Source: Cucumis sativus (lineage: Eukaryota > Streptophyta > Magnoliopsida > Cucurbitales > Cucurbitaceae). Taken from it: 64,000 nt of DNA. A model generated the notes under the pieces. That model was not told the DNA's origin. It searched no databases and saw nothing but the letters and a program-made list of their open reading frames with translations. Shown here piece after piece: positions 25,101 through 41,034 of this stretch (position 1 is the stretch's first letter; every line of letters begins with the position of its first letter). A program made the position numbers and the translations under genes. The DNA lies in the NCBI RefSeq assembly GCF_000004075.3, contig NC_026660.2, positions 18,247,837 to 18,311,836 of the forward strand, written 5' to 3'.

Positions 25101-25549
25101 ATGTTTTAAATAGCAAAATTGCTGACAAATTAAACAAACTTTTATAATACATCAATGATAGATAGTGATAAACAGCTATAAAAAATATATAAGTGATTAT
25201 GAATGTATAGATTATAAAATTTTACTATAATTATAAATATTTTGATTCACTTACCTGTCCATAAAAATCTAACATAGTGTGATGTCATTTAAACGGCTAC
25301 AGTTGAATCGACACACATGACCAAAACACACGCATAGCACAGGATTGCCTTCCCCTATCTATTTTCTTTAATTCGCCGTTTACCAATGGCTTAATCGATG
25401 ATTAACACATAATCTTCATCTTAATCATCGTGTCGTATATAAATTGAAACGGCAAGAAAAAGAATTGGATTATACAAAATACTTCACATTCATTGACATC
25501 GTCGCGCCATTTTTGGAGTGTTCAGATTCAGATCGTCGAGCTTTTGAAG
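22142..25549. other. Divergent intergenic region between GT47 (-) and ERMP1 (+)
   Basis: AT-rich sequence with no credible gene. It holds the MITE at 23568-23830, a related degraded copy around 25090-25240 and a (TTA)7 run near 24908. The last ~100 bp before 25550 are the presumed ERMP1 leader. TATATAAATTG at about 25436-25446 could serve as its TATA element. Confidence 0.5.
23568..23830. mobile_element. MITE-like element with ~80-bp terminal inverted repeats
   Basis: The two ends are inverted copies. The left side reads AATAATTAAG...ACATTTTAAAAAAATTG and AAATATAGCAAA. The right side, reversed, gives AATAATTAAG...AAATTTTAAAAAAGTTG and AAATATAGCAAA. The centre holds small palindromes of the type GTCTATCACCGATAGAC and GTCTATCATCAATAGAC. 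Degraded relatives appear near 25090-25240, 37185-37265, 49255-49440, 49585-49640, 53390-53640 and 58310-58380. The target duplication is not resolved. Confidence 0.65.
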
Positions 25550-28500
25550 ATGGCACTCAGATTGAATTCCGATGATGCAACTGGCTTTAAGCTATTGCTC
25601 TGTTTAGCTGTTATGTATGGTCTCATGTCGATGTTGGTTTACTCCATTGTTCACATGAAGTTTGTTAAGCCTCTCGCTATTGATGCGCCTCTTCATCAGT
25701 TCTCTGAAGCCAGAGCGGTGGAGCATGTACGAATTTTGTCTCAAGAGATCGACGGTCGCCAGGTATGCCGGCTTTCGCATGCATTTCACTTGGGTTCTAC
25801 CTTGAAACTTCATTTCATATGATGATTTGCGTGCTAAAGATGAAAACTGCTTAATGTGTTTGTAAGAATTTGCTTTTGAGTATATTGGTGTTTCTTTTCT
25901 TTGTAGGAGGGTCGTCCTGGCATTAAAGAAGCTGGTCGGTATATAAAAGGGCAGTTGGAGACGATGAAGGAGCGTGCTAGTGATAAATTTCGGTCAGTGT
26001 AGTTTTTCGTCTCGATGAATGAAGCTGTTCGATTTTTAAAAAAATTCTATTGTTTTAAATTGACGAAATGGTCCGCTATGTCATTCTTGCATGCGGTTCT
26101 TGATTGTTGAAGTTTGATTGCTGTATTGCTGAAGTTGTTTATTACTCAGAATCGAAATCGAGGAAACGGTTGTTGATGGTTCCTTTAGTATGATATTTCT
26201 GGGCCACAGCATAGCTTTTGGATATCGAAACCACACCAATATCTTAATGAGGTAGATTTGATGTTTAATTTTTTTGAGCTTATAATTGATGTGGGATCCA
26301 GCATTCATGTTTTTTAATCCGTGTTTCAACTTTCGAATAACCAAGCATAGCTTATTGCTAATTTACTACGACTCCACGCTTGACGGATGACAGAATTTCA
26401 TCAGTTGACTCAGAAGACACCGACCCATCAGTTCTAATAAATGGCCATTTTGATAGTCCACTTGGATCGCCGGGTGCTGGTGACTGTGGCACATGTGTTG
26501 GTGGGTACTGAAAAACCTTAGTCAAAGAAAAGAAACTTAGCATTCTTTTGATTGACTATGAGTCTCTTTTCTCATGTATTTCACTGTTACAGCATCGATG
26601 TTAGAAGTTGCTAGACTTATTGTAGACTCTGGATGGGTTCCTCCTCGTCCTGTTATTTTTCTTTTCAACGGTGCAGAAGAGCTGTTTATGTTGGTAGGCA
26701 TTCAGAATTTTGTTCTTACTGAGAAATAAACTATAACTTTCTTTATTATTTTATTGTGCAGCAGCCTTCATGATTATAATTTGTGCTTTAGATGTGGGAT
26801 AATACAAGAGAGAATAGTTTCTTTCTCTTCTTTCTCTGTCTTCTTGTTTAGACATGGCAAAGGGATGGCGGTTTCAAAGCATTTTGGTTTCAATTTGTTT
26901 TAAACACGTGCTACTAGTTCATATAGGGCTTGTCTTTTTTCAGATGTTACTATTGATAGTTTTGAAAAGTCCTTCTGCTTGGTTTGGCAATTTGCGACAT
27001 TCTCTTGTTGACAGCGAGCATTTGACAAGTTCTTTATAATGTTTTAGGGTGCACATGGATTTATGGAGAGACATAGATGGCATGATACAATTGGAGCTTT
27101 TGTAAATGTTGAAGCATCTGGTACTGGGGGTTTAGGTAATAATAATCCATATTGATCTTGGTACCAGAAACCCTGAAATCTTGTCTGTTTATGGATATGC
27201 TACAAATTTTAAGAAAATGGGCTATGGGTTTACTTTTTTCAGGAATTGAACTTGAAGAAAATATTGTACTTACATAAAACACGATGGAAATGTTATTTGA
27301 ATTATTTGTTGTCCACGAAATATTTGGACCCTCAAGATTGTTAGAATGGTCCTTGTTGACATCGACGATGATGTGAAGCATGTATTGACTCTTTGCATTT
27401 CCTCAATGAAAGTTTAGTTTACAACTAAAAAAAAAGCAGAGAGAGAGAGAGAGAGAAACCTAACCTTTTTCTAGTAAAAAAGAACTAAATTTCAATGTAT
27501 CTTGTATGTTATACCACATAATTTGTCTCTAATTTGGTCATTCTTTATTAATAGATTTAGTTTGTCAATCTGGACCTGGCTCTTGGCCTTCACGTGTTTA
27601 TGCTCAGTCTGCTGTGTACCCCATGGCTCATAGTGCTGCTCAGGTATTCTTCTTCATCTATTATTCTTCTCCATTTCTGTACTTTTTTTTTGTATTGTGA
27701 AAGAGAATCTTACTTTCAGAATACGATTACCTGTTTGTTTTCATCTGTAGAGATCTCCATAAATACTCTGTTAAAGCAATGCTGTTACTTTCATTTTTTG
27801 ACAACTAGATTGAATATCTGCCTTTGTTTTTGAGGCTGTGCATCCAGTTATAAACGGCTGTATTTTATTTCAGTTTTTTAATCTTTATACTGTTTGTCGG
27901 ATTTTCTAATTGGTATGCAGGACGTGTTTCCAGTTATTCCCGGAGATACAGATTACAGGATATTTTCTCAGGATTCTGGCAACATACCTGGCCTAGATAT
28001 TATCTTCCTTTTTGGCGGTTACTTTTACCATACCTCATATGATACAGTGGAGAGACTATTGTATGCATTACATCTGCTGTTTTGGTACAGATACATGATT
28101 TGGATTTTCATATATTTTTGTTCTTCACTTTTTTCTGAGACATTCAATTGCTTATAGACCTGGAAGCGTCCAAGCACGAGGAGAAAATTTGTTCAGCATA
28201 ATAAAGGGCTTTACGAATTCTTCGATGCTTCAAAACTTTTACAAGCTAGCATCTTCTGAAATTACTATCCATCAGGAAAAAGATGACGGGGCTATTTTCT
28301 TTGATTACCTCTCATGGTTTATGGTATGCTTTGAATATATTTACACTTTCATTATTTTACAAGTATGAACTTAATGATTGCTATTACTAGCCATGAATTT
28401 TAGGTTTTTTATTCTAGAAGACTAGCTCTGATACTTCACAAAGTTCCATTAGCTGTCTTCGTAGTAATGCCATTCCTTTTGAACTTACGGAAATTTAGCA

Positions 28501-31500
28501 TGACTTCATGCTTGGCAACATTTTCTGATTTGACTAAAGGTAAACATTTCTGCTCACGTGTTTTTATTAAAAAAAATCTTCCTCAACTTCTTCTCTACTT
28601 TGCTTTTCTACTCTAGGTCGACAAATCTGTTTTTCATTTTGCATAAAATTTATAGTTTATGTTGGAAGCATGCAAAAATTGTGCTCATTCAGTCAGCCGT
28701 GTGGAATTTTTGATCTTCAGGTTTTTTGTTGCATGCCTTGGGGGTTTTTCTTGCAATTGTTTCTCCAATTATGTTTTCCATCCTAAGATTGCTATTCACC
28801 ACGTTTTCCATGCACTGGTGAGTGTTTTTTCTATTTTCCTTAACTGTTAGCTTCTCTCGATATCTTTTATTAATACACACATTGAGATTCATATGTATTA
28901 TTGTTTGATTTGTTAACAAGTAGTATAATTAAATTTCACTACTGTTGCTTTGGTACTAAAGGAGCACAACTCATGGAGCAACTTTCTGATGGACATTATC
29001 TGATTTGATGACACTGAAGCAATTTATATACTCCCATGGTCCCACGACATTTTGAACTTATTTTTATACTCTCATGGCATTTTGAACTTGAATGCAGGTT
29101 TTCACATCCATACTTGGCTTATTTAATGTTCATCCCCTGCTCGCTAGTTGGTCTTCTGATTCCAAGAGCTTTTTGGAGTTGCTTTCCTCTCTCCCGTGAT
29201 GTTCCAGTTCTTCAGGCCTCAAAAGAGGTGAAATTCTACCTTCATTAGACCTTATCATCATATAAATATCGGGCTAACAATTGATGAGATATTTTAGTAA
29301 TTCTTTCTACTAAACTATTTGTTTCAAAATTGTGGTTAAAATGCTGCACATTTCCTGTGTCAGTGAGAGTTAGTGAGAGTTCTAAGATGCTTGCAATGAT
29401 CATACATTAGTCTTGAAAAAGAAAAGAAAAGAAGAAAGAAGTGTGATATGCAGTTTACTCTAGGTCTTTTTTTAGTTTTATATCAGAATCAGTGAAGCAA
29501 ATACACTTTTTTCTTTAAAACATTTATTTTAAGTTTATCTATTGAATTACTTCGGTAAATGTGAACTGTACAGCTAGTGCAACTATATGAGACAAGTGTC
29601 AACTGGCGTCTGTATCCTTAAGAAGATATATCTCACTAGTCGTTTACTTCATGGGATTATATAACTTATCTGTCTACGCTATACGATATTCTTCAATGGA
29701 AGAAGAATATTCTTTCATTCTTTCTCAATGAGAGCAGTTTGATTCATCAAAAAAAGGATATTCTCCAATGCAAAAACTCTAAATTTCTTGATTCCGTCTT
29801 GATGTGATTACATCAGGGATCCGTTTGGAAGGGGAGCTTTCTAAAAAGTGTATTGCTACGAAGCATATATTGATATACGTGCACTTAACATATGCATGCC
29901 TATATGGTGAGCCCTTGTTCCATGATTGAATAGAGAATGCAAGTTTTGTTCAGTTTCTGTTAAAAAATACCACCAGACCATCAAGTTAAGAATTCAATGA
30001 AAGTTGACAATTTGGTGCATCCATCTGTCTTTATTTCTTTTAGTTGAACTGAAAAGCATTGTACTATATGTGCAATCTTTAGAATGCCCATTGCTCATTT
30101 TGTTTCTAAGACGACAAGACAATTTTAGAAGCTTAGGGGTGTTTGAGGCACTCAGTTGAGTTAGGAAGTTTGTGTTTAGGGTACAGAGTTGCAAGATGAA
30201 GTTTCTCAATAAATGTGTAATCTTCAATAGTGTTTACCATTGAAGACGATTTATTTAACTCCAAACTATGAAGTTGATGTGCCAAAAACTCCTTCTTGGG
30301 ATACAATGTATGTATAACATTAATCATACTAACATCAGATACCCTGTATGAATCCTTGAGGTCTAATTTTATTTTAATCTTACAGGAGTTGTCTGATGAA
30401 GCAACGTTTTGGGGCGCATTTGGATTCTTTTCCAGTCTGACAATGGTATGTTGAGGGATACGGACATTATGGTCTATAGGATAATCGCTTCACCATAATG
30501 AACAGCTGTGTAGTGGAAGAATTAGTATTAATGTTATTGTTAATTTGCTATTATAGCTATTTTTATTTAATCTTTAGTTTCAAACAGTTGATTGCTCAAA
30601 GCAGTTTATTTAATGCAGGCGTATCTTTTAGCAGGGCTTAGTGGTGGCTTCTTGACCTTCTTTGCATGCATTTCTATGCTAGCTGCCTGGTTGTCATTTT
30701 CAATGGCAGCCAAGTATTATGGCCACAGGTCTCTCAGGTTGTAATTTGCACATTCCGGTTTTTAATTATGACTTGTAGATGCTAATGATGTGATTTCTAA
30801 GCAAAAGGTTTCTACTTGATGTTTTCCTAATCATTTGAATATAACATGCCTTTATAATGATTTTCCTGTCAAATGAACAAAATCTTAACTTGATTAGTAT
30901 GCATTATGTTCTTATCAAAGAAATCACTATGAGTCTGTTGACCTGGAATATCTAAAAAAATTACAATGATCTGGAGACACTTATTTGTTACTGTTCAAAA
31001 TACTAGGACCTGAAATGAACAGAATACAGTCAATAAGCACAAGATAACTCAATTAACATGAGGTACTTGTACCCTCTCTCTCAAGCATTCTCGCTCACTC
31101 AAGTCTAAGTCAACTATTTCTCAATCTATCTTCACCTTTTCCCACTCACGCTTTATAACAAATTTTTACAAGCATCTTTTAATCTGATATCTATTGCGTA
31201 CATGCAGTTGATGGTTAAAAACAAATCTAACAAATTATGTTGTTCAATTTTGACAATCTTTTGCGAAATCCTGTAATCTTTTTAGTTTTTTTTAAACGGA
31301 AATGAGCCTCTTCATATATCTTTATCATCTACACCAATGAAACAGAGGCCTTACCAATTGTCATATCTTCTTCCCAACATGTTCTATAGATGTTAATAAA
31401 TTTTCTTCATTTTTTGTGGCATTCAAAATGTCCGAGTGTGTTTTGACCTGACCTATATCCTGACAAGCGTGTGAATGTTTCACATGTCGGGAGTAATAGG

Positions 31501-34500
31501 ATTTATGGTTTAATAGTCAACAGATGCACCCTTGTGAATGGTATAATGGATGCAGGCATGAATCTAGATATTTTTTAGGCACGTTTCATTCTGAGTTCAT
31601 TTGCTTGTTTCAATTTATTGATGCTGATCAAATCCATTTAATTTCAAACCAATTTATTATTTTATTCATGGCTGATAGATATGTTTTCTTTCTTCCATTT
31701 CTTATTCCAAACATAGTGATGAATCCGTTGGTTTTATTCCATGATTTTTATCTCTTGAATAAAAATTTCCCCTTGAATATCGTAGTCTGATCGAATTTTA
31801 TCCTTTAGGTCAATATTGTTTTATGTGTTACCAATGGTTCCATACCTTGCATACTCTGTTTATTTTGGAGGCTTCCTTGCTCAATTTTTAATTGAGAAGA
31901 CAGGCATGATGGGCTCCATTCCACCTCCATATGGTTAGTATCCTGAACCAGTACCTTTTCCATCCAATATCTAGTTCAGCTTCTCCTTTTCATTTCTGTT
32001 GCTTTGCTGACCACAATAGTTTTTCTGCACAAAGGCTTTTGGGATTTCTATGTCTGATGCCCAATCAACAGTATTTGTATCTTATTAACTGAGATATGCC
32101 CCACCACTTGTTTAGCGGGAAAAACTTTGTAAAATGATCATCAAATGAGAGCGTTGTCTTCAGATACACCATTCTTATCATTTATAAACAGCCTTTTTTG
32201 AAATTCACATTTCTGTAATTCCCTACCTGGTGTCTTCATATTGTTATTTTCTCAATATTCATATGCTTTGACAATTTTTGCATGTGGCAGCATTGGACGT
32301 TATTACGTCATCTGTAACTTCTATTTATGTTTCTTTTAGTACTTTTTTGTCTCTGCTGGTGCGTGTTTGGGTTGGGATCTGGACGATCAGGAATGCTATA
32401 GCACTTGCCATCATATTCGTTTTCTGTATATATTGACATCTTATCTTGCAAGTTAATTTCTGATTATCTGAAAATTTTCTACTACGATATGCTAAAGATG
32501 TATTCTCAAACTTCCGATTATCCTAATTATCAATGGAAAATGGAAAATTTTATAATGATTGAATATTCATGCAGGGTATTTCATTCCAGATATTGTAGTG
32601 TCAGCTACTATTGGGGTTGTGACTAGTTTGTGCATTGGCCCTCTGATTCCAGTTTGTGGACACTGGTTAGCTAGGTCATCCATCTTGCGATTCTTGTTGC
32701 AGATTATTGTAGTTGGGTTCGCTGTTTCCTCTCAATTCTTTCCCTATAGTATGGCTGCTCCAAAGAGGGTAGTTCTTCAGCAAACGTACCTTACTTCAGG
32801 TATTAAGACTAATGATTGATGACAAAATCTGACTGCACACAAGTGTTCTTGTAGAATTTTCATGAACTGCAACTGTGCAATGACCAATAGTGTAGACCTA
32901 GACTATAATAGGGAAAACTTCTAGTACTCTTGAACTAAATATTTCCCCCGTTCACTCTATGCATACTAAGAATGAACTAGAGTAGCACCCATACTCCAAA
33001 GTATAGGAAAATTTCCTACCATAATCTAGTGCATTTTCTTTTCTTCACTATAACTTACTCACTGTATGTGTTCAAATTTTTGGGAGCTGGAAACAACTCC
33101 TTCACTTCCCATTTCATTTGCCGGCTCTCATTGTAGTACTTAAGTTCTTTAGTCCCATGTACTTTTCTTTAGTCCCCTGTACTTTCTATTTGACCTATGT
33201 TGCTTTGCTTGAATGTTGTAGATGTTAAGAGAAAGGTTCAAGAAGTTTATATACATCAACAAAACTTGTTACCTAACTTATAAATAACTGCAATCTAAAA
33301 GTATAAATCACACTCTTTGAGTAGGATATCTTTCCTCCTCTTTTAAGTGGTTTATTGACAAGAAATTGTTGCTTCTAGTTCTCTGAGTAAGCACTAAATT
33401 TTGTCACAGGTCCAAATCATCTTGAGGAATCCAGTTATGAACTCTCTGTGGTGGATTCTAATTCTCTACGCTTTCTTTTTAAACATGCTCCTGATGTGGC
33501 AAATGCATTACAGACTGATTCTCATCTGACTTTTGAAACCGCACATTTGTCTGGCCAAGAGAACTGGCTGGTATGTGGCTGTACAATAGAAATTAGTACT
33601 ATCCTCAGTTTTTCAGGAGTTTATCTTTTAGATGTCTGAAATTATATCAAAATTAGATTGATTCAAACCCTCTGAAGTTCACACCGCACCTAAATGGGGG
33701 TCAAGTGCACTGATGCTTGAGGGTATCATTTTTTCCATCTATTAGGTAACTAAGTTGATTTCTGTTTACATTTTTTGGGTGAAACTTAAATTTGGGAGTT
33801 TGGCTGGATCTGACTGTTTAGAGATGCAGTAAAATGAAATTAAATTATAGAAGTTTCCAAATTAGAGCATGGAGGGAAAACTATACAAATAACAATTTAT
33901 CGAACCTTGTTATAGAATGTTGGGTGTATAGGATACGAGGAGGCTCATTATAGTCAAAGTCAACAAGGTAAAGTGAGAAATTCTTGATAGAATAAGATAC
34001 TCTGTTCTGAATAAAGCTGTTGTAGGGTAAATAATAAGACGCACCAAGCTACTGTACATCAGGAAGGATTTGAACTAATCTTTTGAGCTCTTTTACATTA
34101 GAAGTAGAAGAAAAGAACCAACCCATTATAGTAAATAAATAAATGAGGATATCTTTCATTTGTTCTCAATGTAAGTATTTGTTTCTATAGAAATAAATAA
34201 ATGAGTATATATAAGACAACCTTTGTTTTCAAGCTGGACCATAATCTCTGAAAGCCAACTTGCTAATATAAATTGGGCACCCAAAGTTCTATTCCGAATC
34301 CTTCTAGTTTGATTAAATGTTTGTTGATTTCAACGTGCTCAATACCTTTATCTTAAATTGGATTTTGGACTACTAGGTTTTCTTCATCATCTTTCTGCAT
34401 GTGCTTCTATAGGAGTGGCAATATGCCTTTTTAGCCCATCTTCATTTTTAAATTCTCAGCGTAATCCATAAAACTAATAGATTCATTTATAATGAGGCCA

Positions 34501-36403
34501 TAAACTTTGCTTGAAATGGCTGTAGTTTTTTTCCCACTTCAAGCAACTGAGATTGCATCTCACAAAGATATGTTACCCAATCTGGATCATATTCATACAA
34601 ATGACTCAGATTAGCTTGCAAGTTACAAATAGTAAGGCGTCCATTTTCAGAAATAAAGTTCTTCCATCAAGAGATGTCTTCAATTGTCCAGTATATGATA
34701 TTGCAATTGCTTTGTATTGCTTTTCAAGTAGTAACTGCTGCACACCTGAGCTTGCCCAATGCATAAGTCACGATTAGTCTGATATCTTTCTTCAGTAGGT
34801 TTATCTTTTGTCGTGGATTGCGTATTCTAATATCAACTGGTTTACATTTTTCGTACCTTTTATTGTAATGCATTCTTTCATCGTTGTTGTTACTGTGTTC
34901 TCTCTTCCGTTTTATCCAACTTGAAAGCCTTTGTGTAACTCTTTTGGTTTGTTGTTACTAAACTGTAGTTTTCATACATATATTTTAAACACGGATTTGA
35001 AGAAATTCAAGAAATGAAATTGTTGCCAGACCTAAACCTTAGGATTGATGTGAGCTTTCCTAAAAAAAGAAACGATTGATGTGATGTGAGCACTGTGAAA
35101 CTTTGGAACTGTTTTCCTTGCACAGGCACTTTTTCCAGTTTCCTTCATGTTCTCAAGAAGTTTGAAGTTCCCTGCCAAAGAATCAACTTCAAGAAAAGAT
35201 TTGCATTTCCCTTATTTGATTGACAGTAAACCACAAACAATTTCAGACGATGGAACTAGAAGGGTTTACTTGGAACTTTCTCTAGGGTATGCTACTCAAC
35301 TCTTTTGTTATCCCAGGCCGGAAGAAGCAGACCCCATTTATAATTTGAACTACAATTTACGTGGCTGATAGGTGCCACATTATATTAGCTGATTCTAGGA
35401 CAAATATATTTATGCAATCCCATCAATGTGTTGCTAACATGTTTTCATTTATTTATTTTCTTTTTCTTACATGAATGAACTGAAATAATTGAAAAAAGTT
35501 GTTCATCTCTGGGTCTCCTTACTTTTAGAACCAAAATGGAAAAATCCATATCGGCAGAGAGAGCTCCATATCATACAGGATCAGGAATCTGTGTTCGCAT
35601 ATAAATTAGCAAGAACAAAATCTGTCCATAGTACCGTCGAGATGGATTAAGCGTGTTAGTTCTTTTGATATTAATGTCTGTTTTGTTTCTGACGGCTGAT
35701 CTTTTAGTTCCGTGGAGGAGGTTTGGGTCACAGTTCTCAACATCACTGGGCCTTTATCAAATTGGTCATTTGCAGACAATAAGCTTCCAGGTCAGTTTTG
35801 GGACACCTTGTATTGCATCTTATGTTCATTTTCCTTCCTGACATTAATTGTTGCCCTTATATAATTGGAACAGCACCCGAGAAACTCAACGGTGGGCCAC
35901 CCTCTTACATATGTAGACTTAGCGGAGCCAGTGATGAAAACTGGAGATTCTGGCTTGAGGTACAAACTACAACCTCATATATCATAGTATTCAATTTCAT
36001 TCTTCATAGTTTAACATCACTCGTTCTAATTGAAAAACTCTAACTATAAGCAAATTCATTAGTACTTCATAATTAGCCACCTTCTACCTGCACGTAAATA
36101 TTTTCTTCTCAACTAGCTGCACAATCTTGCTTACATTCTGAAGACGAACATGATATCGAACAAAAATTGTTTAATACAATCATGCTCCATAACGAGCCAT
36201 CAAGTGAAAGTTGATCGACTCGTTTATGAGACTCAAGCACAGCTATCTTTTACATGCAGGCTAAAAGTCAGGAAAAATTGAGAATTGACATTGCTGTATT
36301 GGATCAAAAGTTGACAAATGAAGTAAAGTGGGTGAAAAGTCTTTTCCCAGATTGGGTGGATGTCATTGCTTATTCCAGCTTCATGTCTACATATACCTTC
36401 TGA
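25550..36403 (+). CDS. ER metallopeptidase 1-like protein (M28, ERMP1/Fxna family)
   Basis: Twenty-one exons: 25550-25762, 25907-25992, 26150-26251, 26394-26500, 26593-26693, 27048-27135, 27555-27643, 27921-28060, 28158-28323, 28404-28539, 28721-28817, 29098-29227, 30386-30445, 30619-30737, 31809-31933, 32575-32799, 33410-33570, 35126-35286, 35708-35790, 35874-35959 and 36260-36403. The sum is 2619 bp, 872 residues, near the family's usual ~870-900. Residues ~13-33 are a membrane anchor. The M28 zinc-peptidase domain (~45-365) keeps its expected ligands: H152 (NGHFDSP), D164 (SPGAGD), catalytic E198 and E199 (NGAEE), E225 (VNVEASG) and H299 (FYHTSYD). Several hydrophobic segments follow at ~365-645 (exons 10-16), then a soluble C-terminal part. 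ERMP1 is an ER membrane peptidase whose plant substrates are unknown. An in-frame TTG at 25493 is not used as the start; the first ATG is 25550. Confidence 0.93.
29699..29756 (+). mobile_element. Very short 3' remnant of a LINE (58 bp) in ERMP1 intron 12
   Basis: The insert ends TTTCTCAATGAGAGCAGTTT, GATTCATC and a poly-A run, the same tail seen in reverse at 60706-60907. It is flanked by near-identical 14-mers, GATATTCTTCAATG (29685-29698) and GATATTCTCCAATG (29757-29770). A direct repeat plus poly-A indicates target-primed reverse transcription with extreme 5' truncation. Confidence 0.6.
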
Positions 36404-38229
36404 ATCGTCATCCTTGTTCCCATTGCTATAGGTGATTATATTCGGGTTTTACTAAGGGTTTTTCCAACCCTTCATTCTACCGGGATCATAGGTCTTTAAC
36501 CCAAATAATTTAAGAAAAAATTGATATTTAAGAGCTTGGTTAGTTTAATTGGAGGATAGGTGTGATGTTATGTTTTCCACAGTAATGAAAGAAAACTGTT
36601 TCTATTTGAGAACTTTTAGGTGTTTACAGTGTTTTGATTTTTGAAGCAATATTATTAATAATAGCCAAATTCATGAGTCTTTCATTTTGGTTAGGCTTTG
36701 TTGATATATATATATATTTATATAATTGTAGGGATGAACATTTGTCAAGAAAATATGAAATGATATGAAAAGGAATGAACAAGTGAAAGATTAAATCGTA
36801 TACCATTTGGTGTTTGGGTTCTCCCTGATTTCATATAACAATTAGAAATATATATATATATATATCTCAAAATAAGAAGAAAAATTAATTCCAATTTTGA
36901 CATAACACTACAATATTTACTGTAATTTACTAAGTTTGCAATCTTAAATTAGATTTTCCTTCTTTTTCCTTCTCAAAATTATTAATTAATATTTATATCT
37001 ATTGTAGTTTTTTATGTTGATATTTTGAGGCTACAAATATTTATAAAATATAACATTGCTGACACTATTTTTGGTTCATTTTTCCTATTTCATTGTCCTA
37101 ATTGATAAATTATCAAGAAATTATCAGAACAAAAAAAAAAAAGGCAAACTATTTATAGAAATAAAGAAAAAAAAAAGACAGTATAGTTGATAGGTTTCTA
37201 TAGGTTTTTGTTAATGATACATTTCTATCAATTTCTAAGAAAGGTAGAAAATTTTGCTATAACTTTTATACGTTTGATCCATTCTTTTTGTATTTAAAAA
37301 ACTTTTTTTAAAATTTTTTTGAATAATTTTAGTGTAGATTAAGGTCATAATTTTAGTGTAGATTAAGGTCTCGTACAAGGAATGCCAACATGAGTGTAAT
37401 ATAAGTGTAATTAAGTACCTAATGAGAAGTTATTTTTAATTCAATCAATAATTAGGAGCCTTTCTTAGACTTTGAGATTAATGTATATTTGACTCTTACA
37501 CGTTGAATTTTGGATTAGGTTGTTAGTGAGTTCATAATTTTTAAAAATCTATTGAGAAGTTTAGTTATAAATTTGCATTAACATAAATGGAACACTAAAC
37601 TTTTGTAATTTAAGAATTAAATTCGTAATTTTGTAATTTCAAGATTTATTAGGAACACCACTTCACAATAAAAGATTAATGATTTTATGAAACTACAATC
37701 AATTTAGCACTCTCCATTTATCTTCTTCTCCCTTTACTATATATACATATTTTTATTCTCTTCTACATTTGGAATCAAATATCTAAAGTGAAAAAGAGGA
37801 ATTACAAGTTAAATTATTGCTAAGCTAAAATAAATTTATCTTTTTCTCTCTTTATTATTATTTTAGTTATCTTATAAAATTAATCATCGAACCTCTAACT
37901 TAAAAAGAATAATTACATATCAATTATGAACCCTAAACTAAATTTACTTTTAACAATAAAATAAAATTATACAATTTGAAAGTATGCTCACTTGACTCTT
38001 AAAGTGGAATGTACATATTAAAATAGCCATTAAAATGGTCTAAAAAAACAATAAATAATAATGTAAAGATAAAAAAGAAATAAATAGAGAAATTTTAAAA
38101 ATAAACATTTAACAAAATATCACACTTCATAACAAAAAAATAATAATTTTGTCTTGATTATAGCAAATAGTTTGTTATTTTTTTTAAAAAAAAAACTACT
38201 AAAAAACCACATCTCCGGAAATAAAAAAT
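36404..38229. other. Intergenic between ERMP1 and RPL17, no gene seen
   Basis: The first ~200 bp are the ERMP1 3' flank. The rest is AT-rich with (TA) runs near 36703-36725 and 36848-36865 and scattered MITE-like fragments. A 24-bp direct repeat (TAATTTTAGTGTAGATTAAGGTC) occurs at about 37325 and 37350. No credible coding frame. Confidence 0.5.
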
Positions 38230-38310
38230 GGACCAAGCCCAAAGTGAGCCCAAACCCAAAATTAGGATTAGTCTTTCGGCCCACATTGACTTCTTTTAGG
38301 GTTTTGTAGA
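38230..38310 (+). promoter_or_regulatory. RPL17 promoter elements: site II motifs and telo-box
   Basis: Upstream of RPL17 there are three GCCCA motifs: AGCCCA at 38236-38241 and 38247-38252, and GGCCCA at 38278-38283. A telo-box follows (TTAGGGTTT, 38296-38304, the complement of AAACCCTAA). Site II elements (TGGGCC/T) together with a telo-box are the known arrangement driving ribosomal-protein genes in dividing plant cells. A pyrimidine-rich start region lies at about 38320-38350. Confidence 0.75.
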
Positions 38311-38415
38311 GTTTGTCCGCTCTCTTCTTATAAACCTAATTCAAGCATTTCTCTTCCTCCGTTCACGGCCAAATCCAACTTTGTTTCTTCACAACCCCAA
38401 GTTGCAGCCGTCGCC

Positions 38416-40167
<1,752 letters not shown>

Positions 40168-41034
40168 ATGGCCTAAGTAGAAATTCTGTTGTGGGTTTTT
40201 GCTGTGCCATTTCTTTTTCTTTTTGAAGTGAGTTTAATTATTGATCAGATCACTATATAGAACGAGGGATTATTATTTAGATGTTTTGTGTGACAATGTT
40301 ATATTTGGAACCTTTCGTAGTTCAATTTTCTTCAAGTTTAAATCACATTCTCGTACTTTTGCGTTCATTCTTTGATTACACAAGGCCGGTTTGGAATAGT
40401 TGTTTGAGTGCTTACCAAAGCTTCTTATGACTTTCCTTGAAATTGTTCTTAAAACTGTAAACACCACCTTTTCAAAATCACTACTATAACTTTTAGCAAT
40501 TTTGACTTCCTAATTAATCTGACAAATTAATTTAACTATGTAAGCTTTTTTTAATTCAATTATATATATATATATATATATTTAGGCATGATTTGTTTCT
40601 GTTATAGTCCTTAAAATACTTTTATTTTCAGGTTAAAATAGATGGTTGTCCATTTCAAAATCCAAATCAAATATGACAGATCATAGCCTCTAATTTCTTG
40701 TAGCAATTTCTCTAACATGCACATCGGAAAAATAGGTCATTGAATTTGATTTTTACCAAATATTCATTCATTTCAAAATGTACAGAAATCTATGTTAAAA
40801 TTTGGAACAAATTTTCATGATGGATCCATTATAACTAAGAATTGAAGTTTAAAATCTTAAGAAGTTCAGTAAGTTCTTACTTGATGGGTTTGGTATCAAA
40901 TCACCATAGCAAAGACATCATCTTCTTGGCTCATTTCCGATTAAGGAAAGCTGTTTATCATGTTAAGTCAAACAGGGGTTATAAGTGAAGTATATACACT
41001 GGGAGGATTATATGCAGCTGATGGCTTATGCTCT
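40168..41034. other. Shared 3' flank of convergent RPL17 and RsgA genes
   Basis: About 870 bp holding both 3' UTRs, AT-rich, with a (TA)n run at about 40559-40580. No other gene is seen. Confidence 0.6.

Noticed and set aside
25493-25549. Upstream extension of the ERMP1 frame
   Set aside because: It starts at TTG, not ATG; the first ATG (25550) gives the N-terminus expected for the family.
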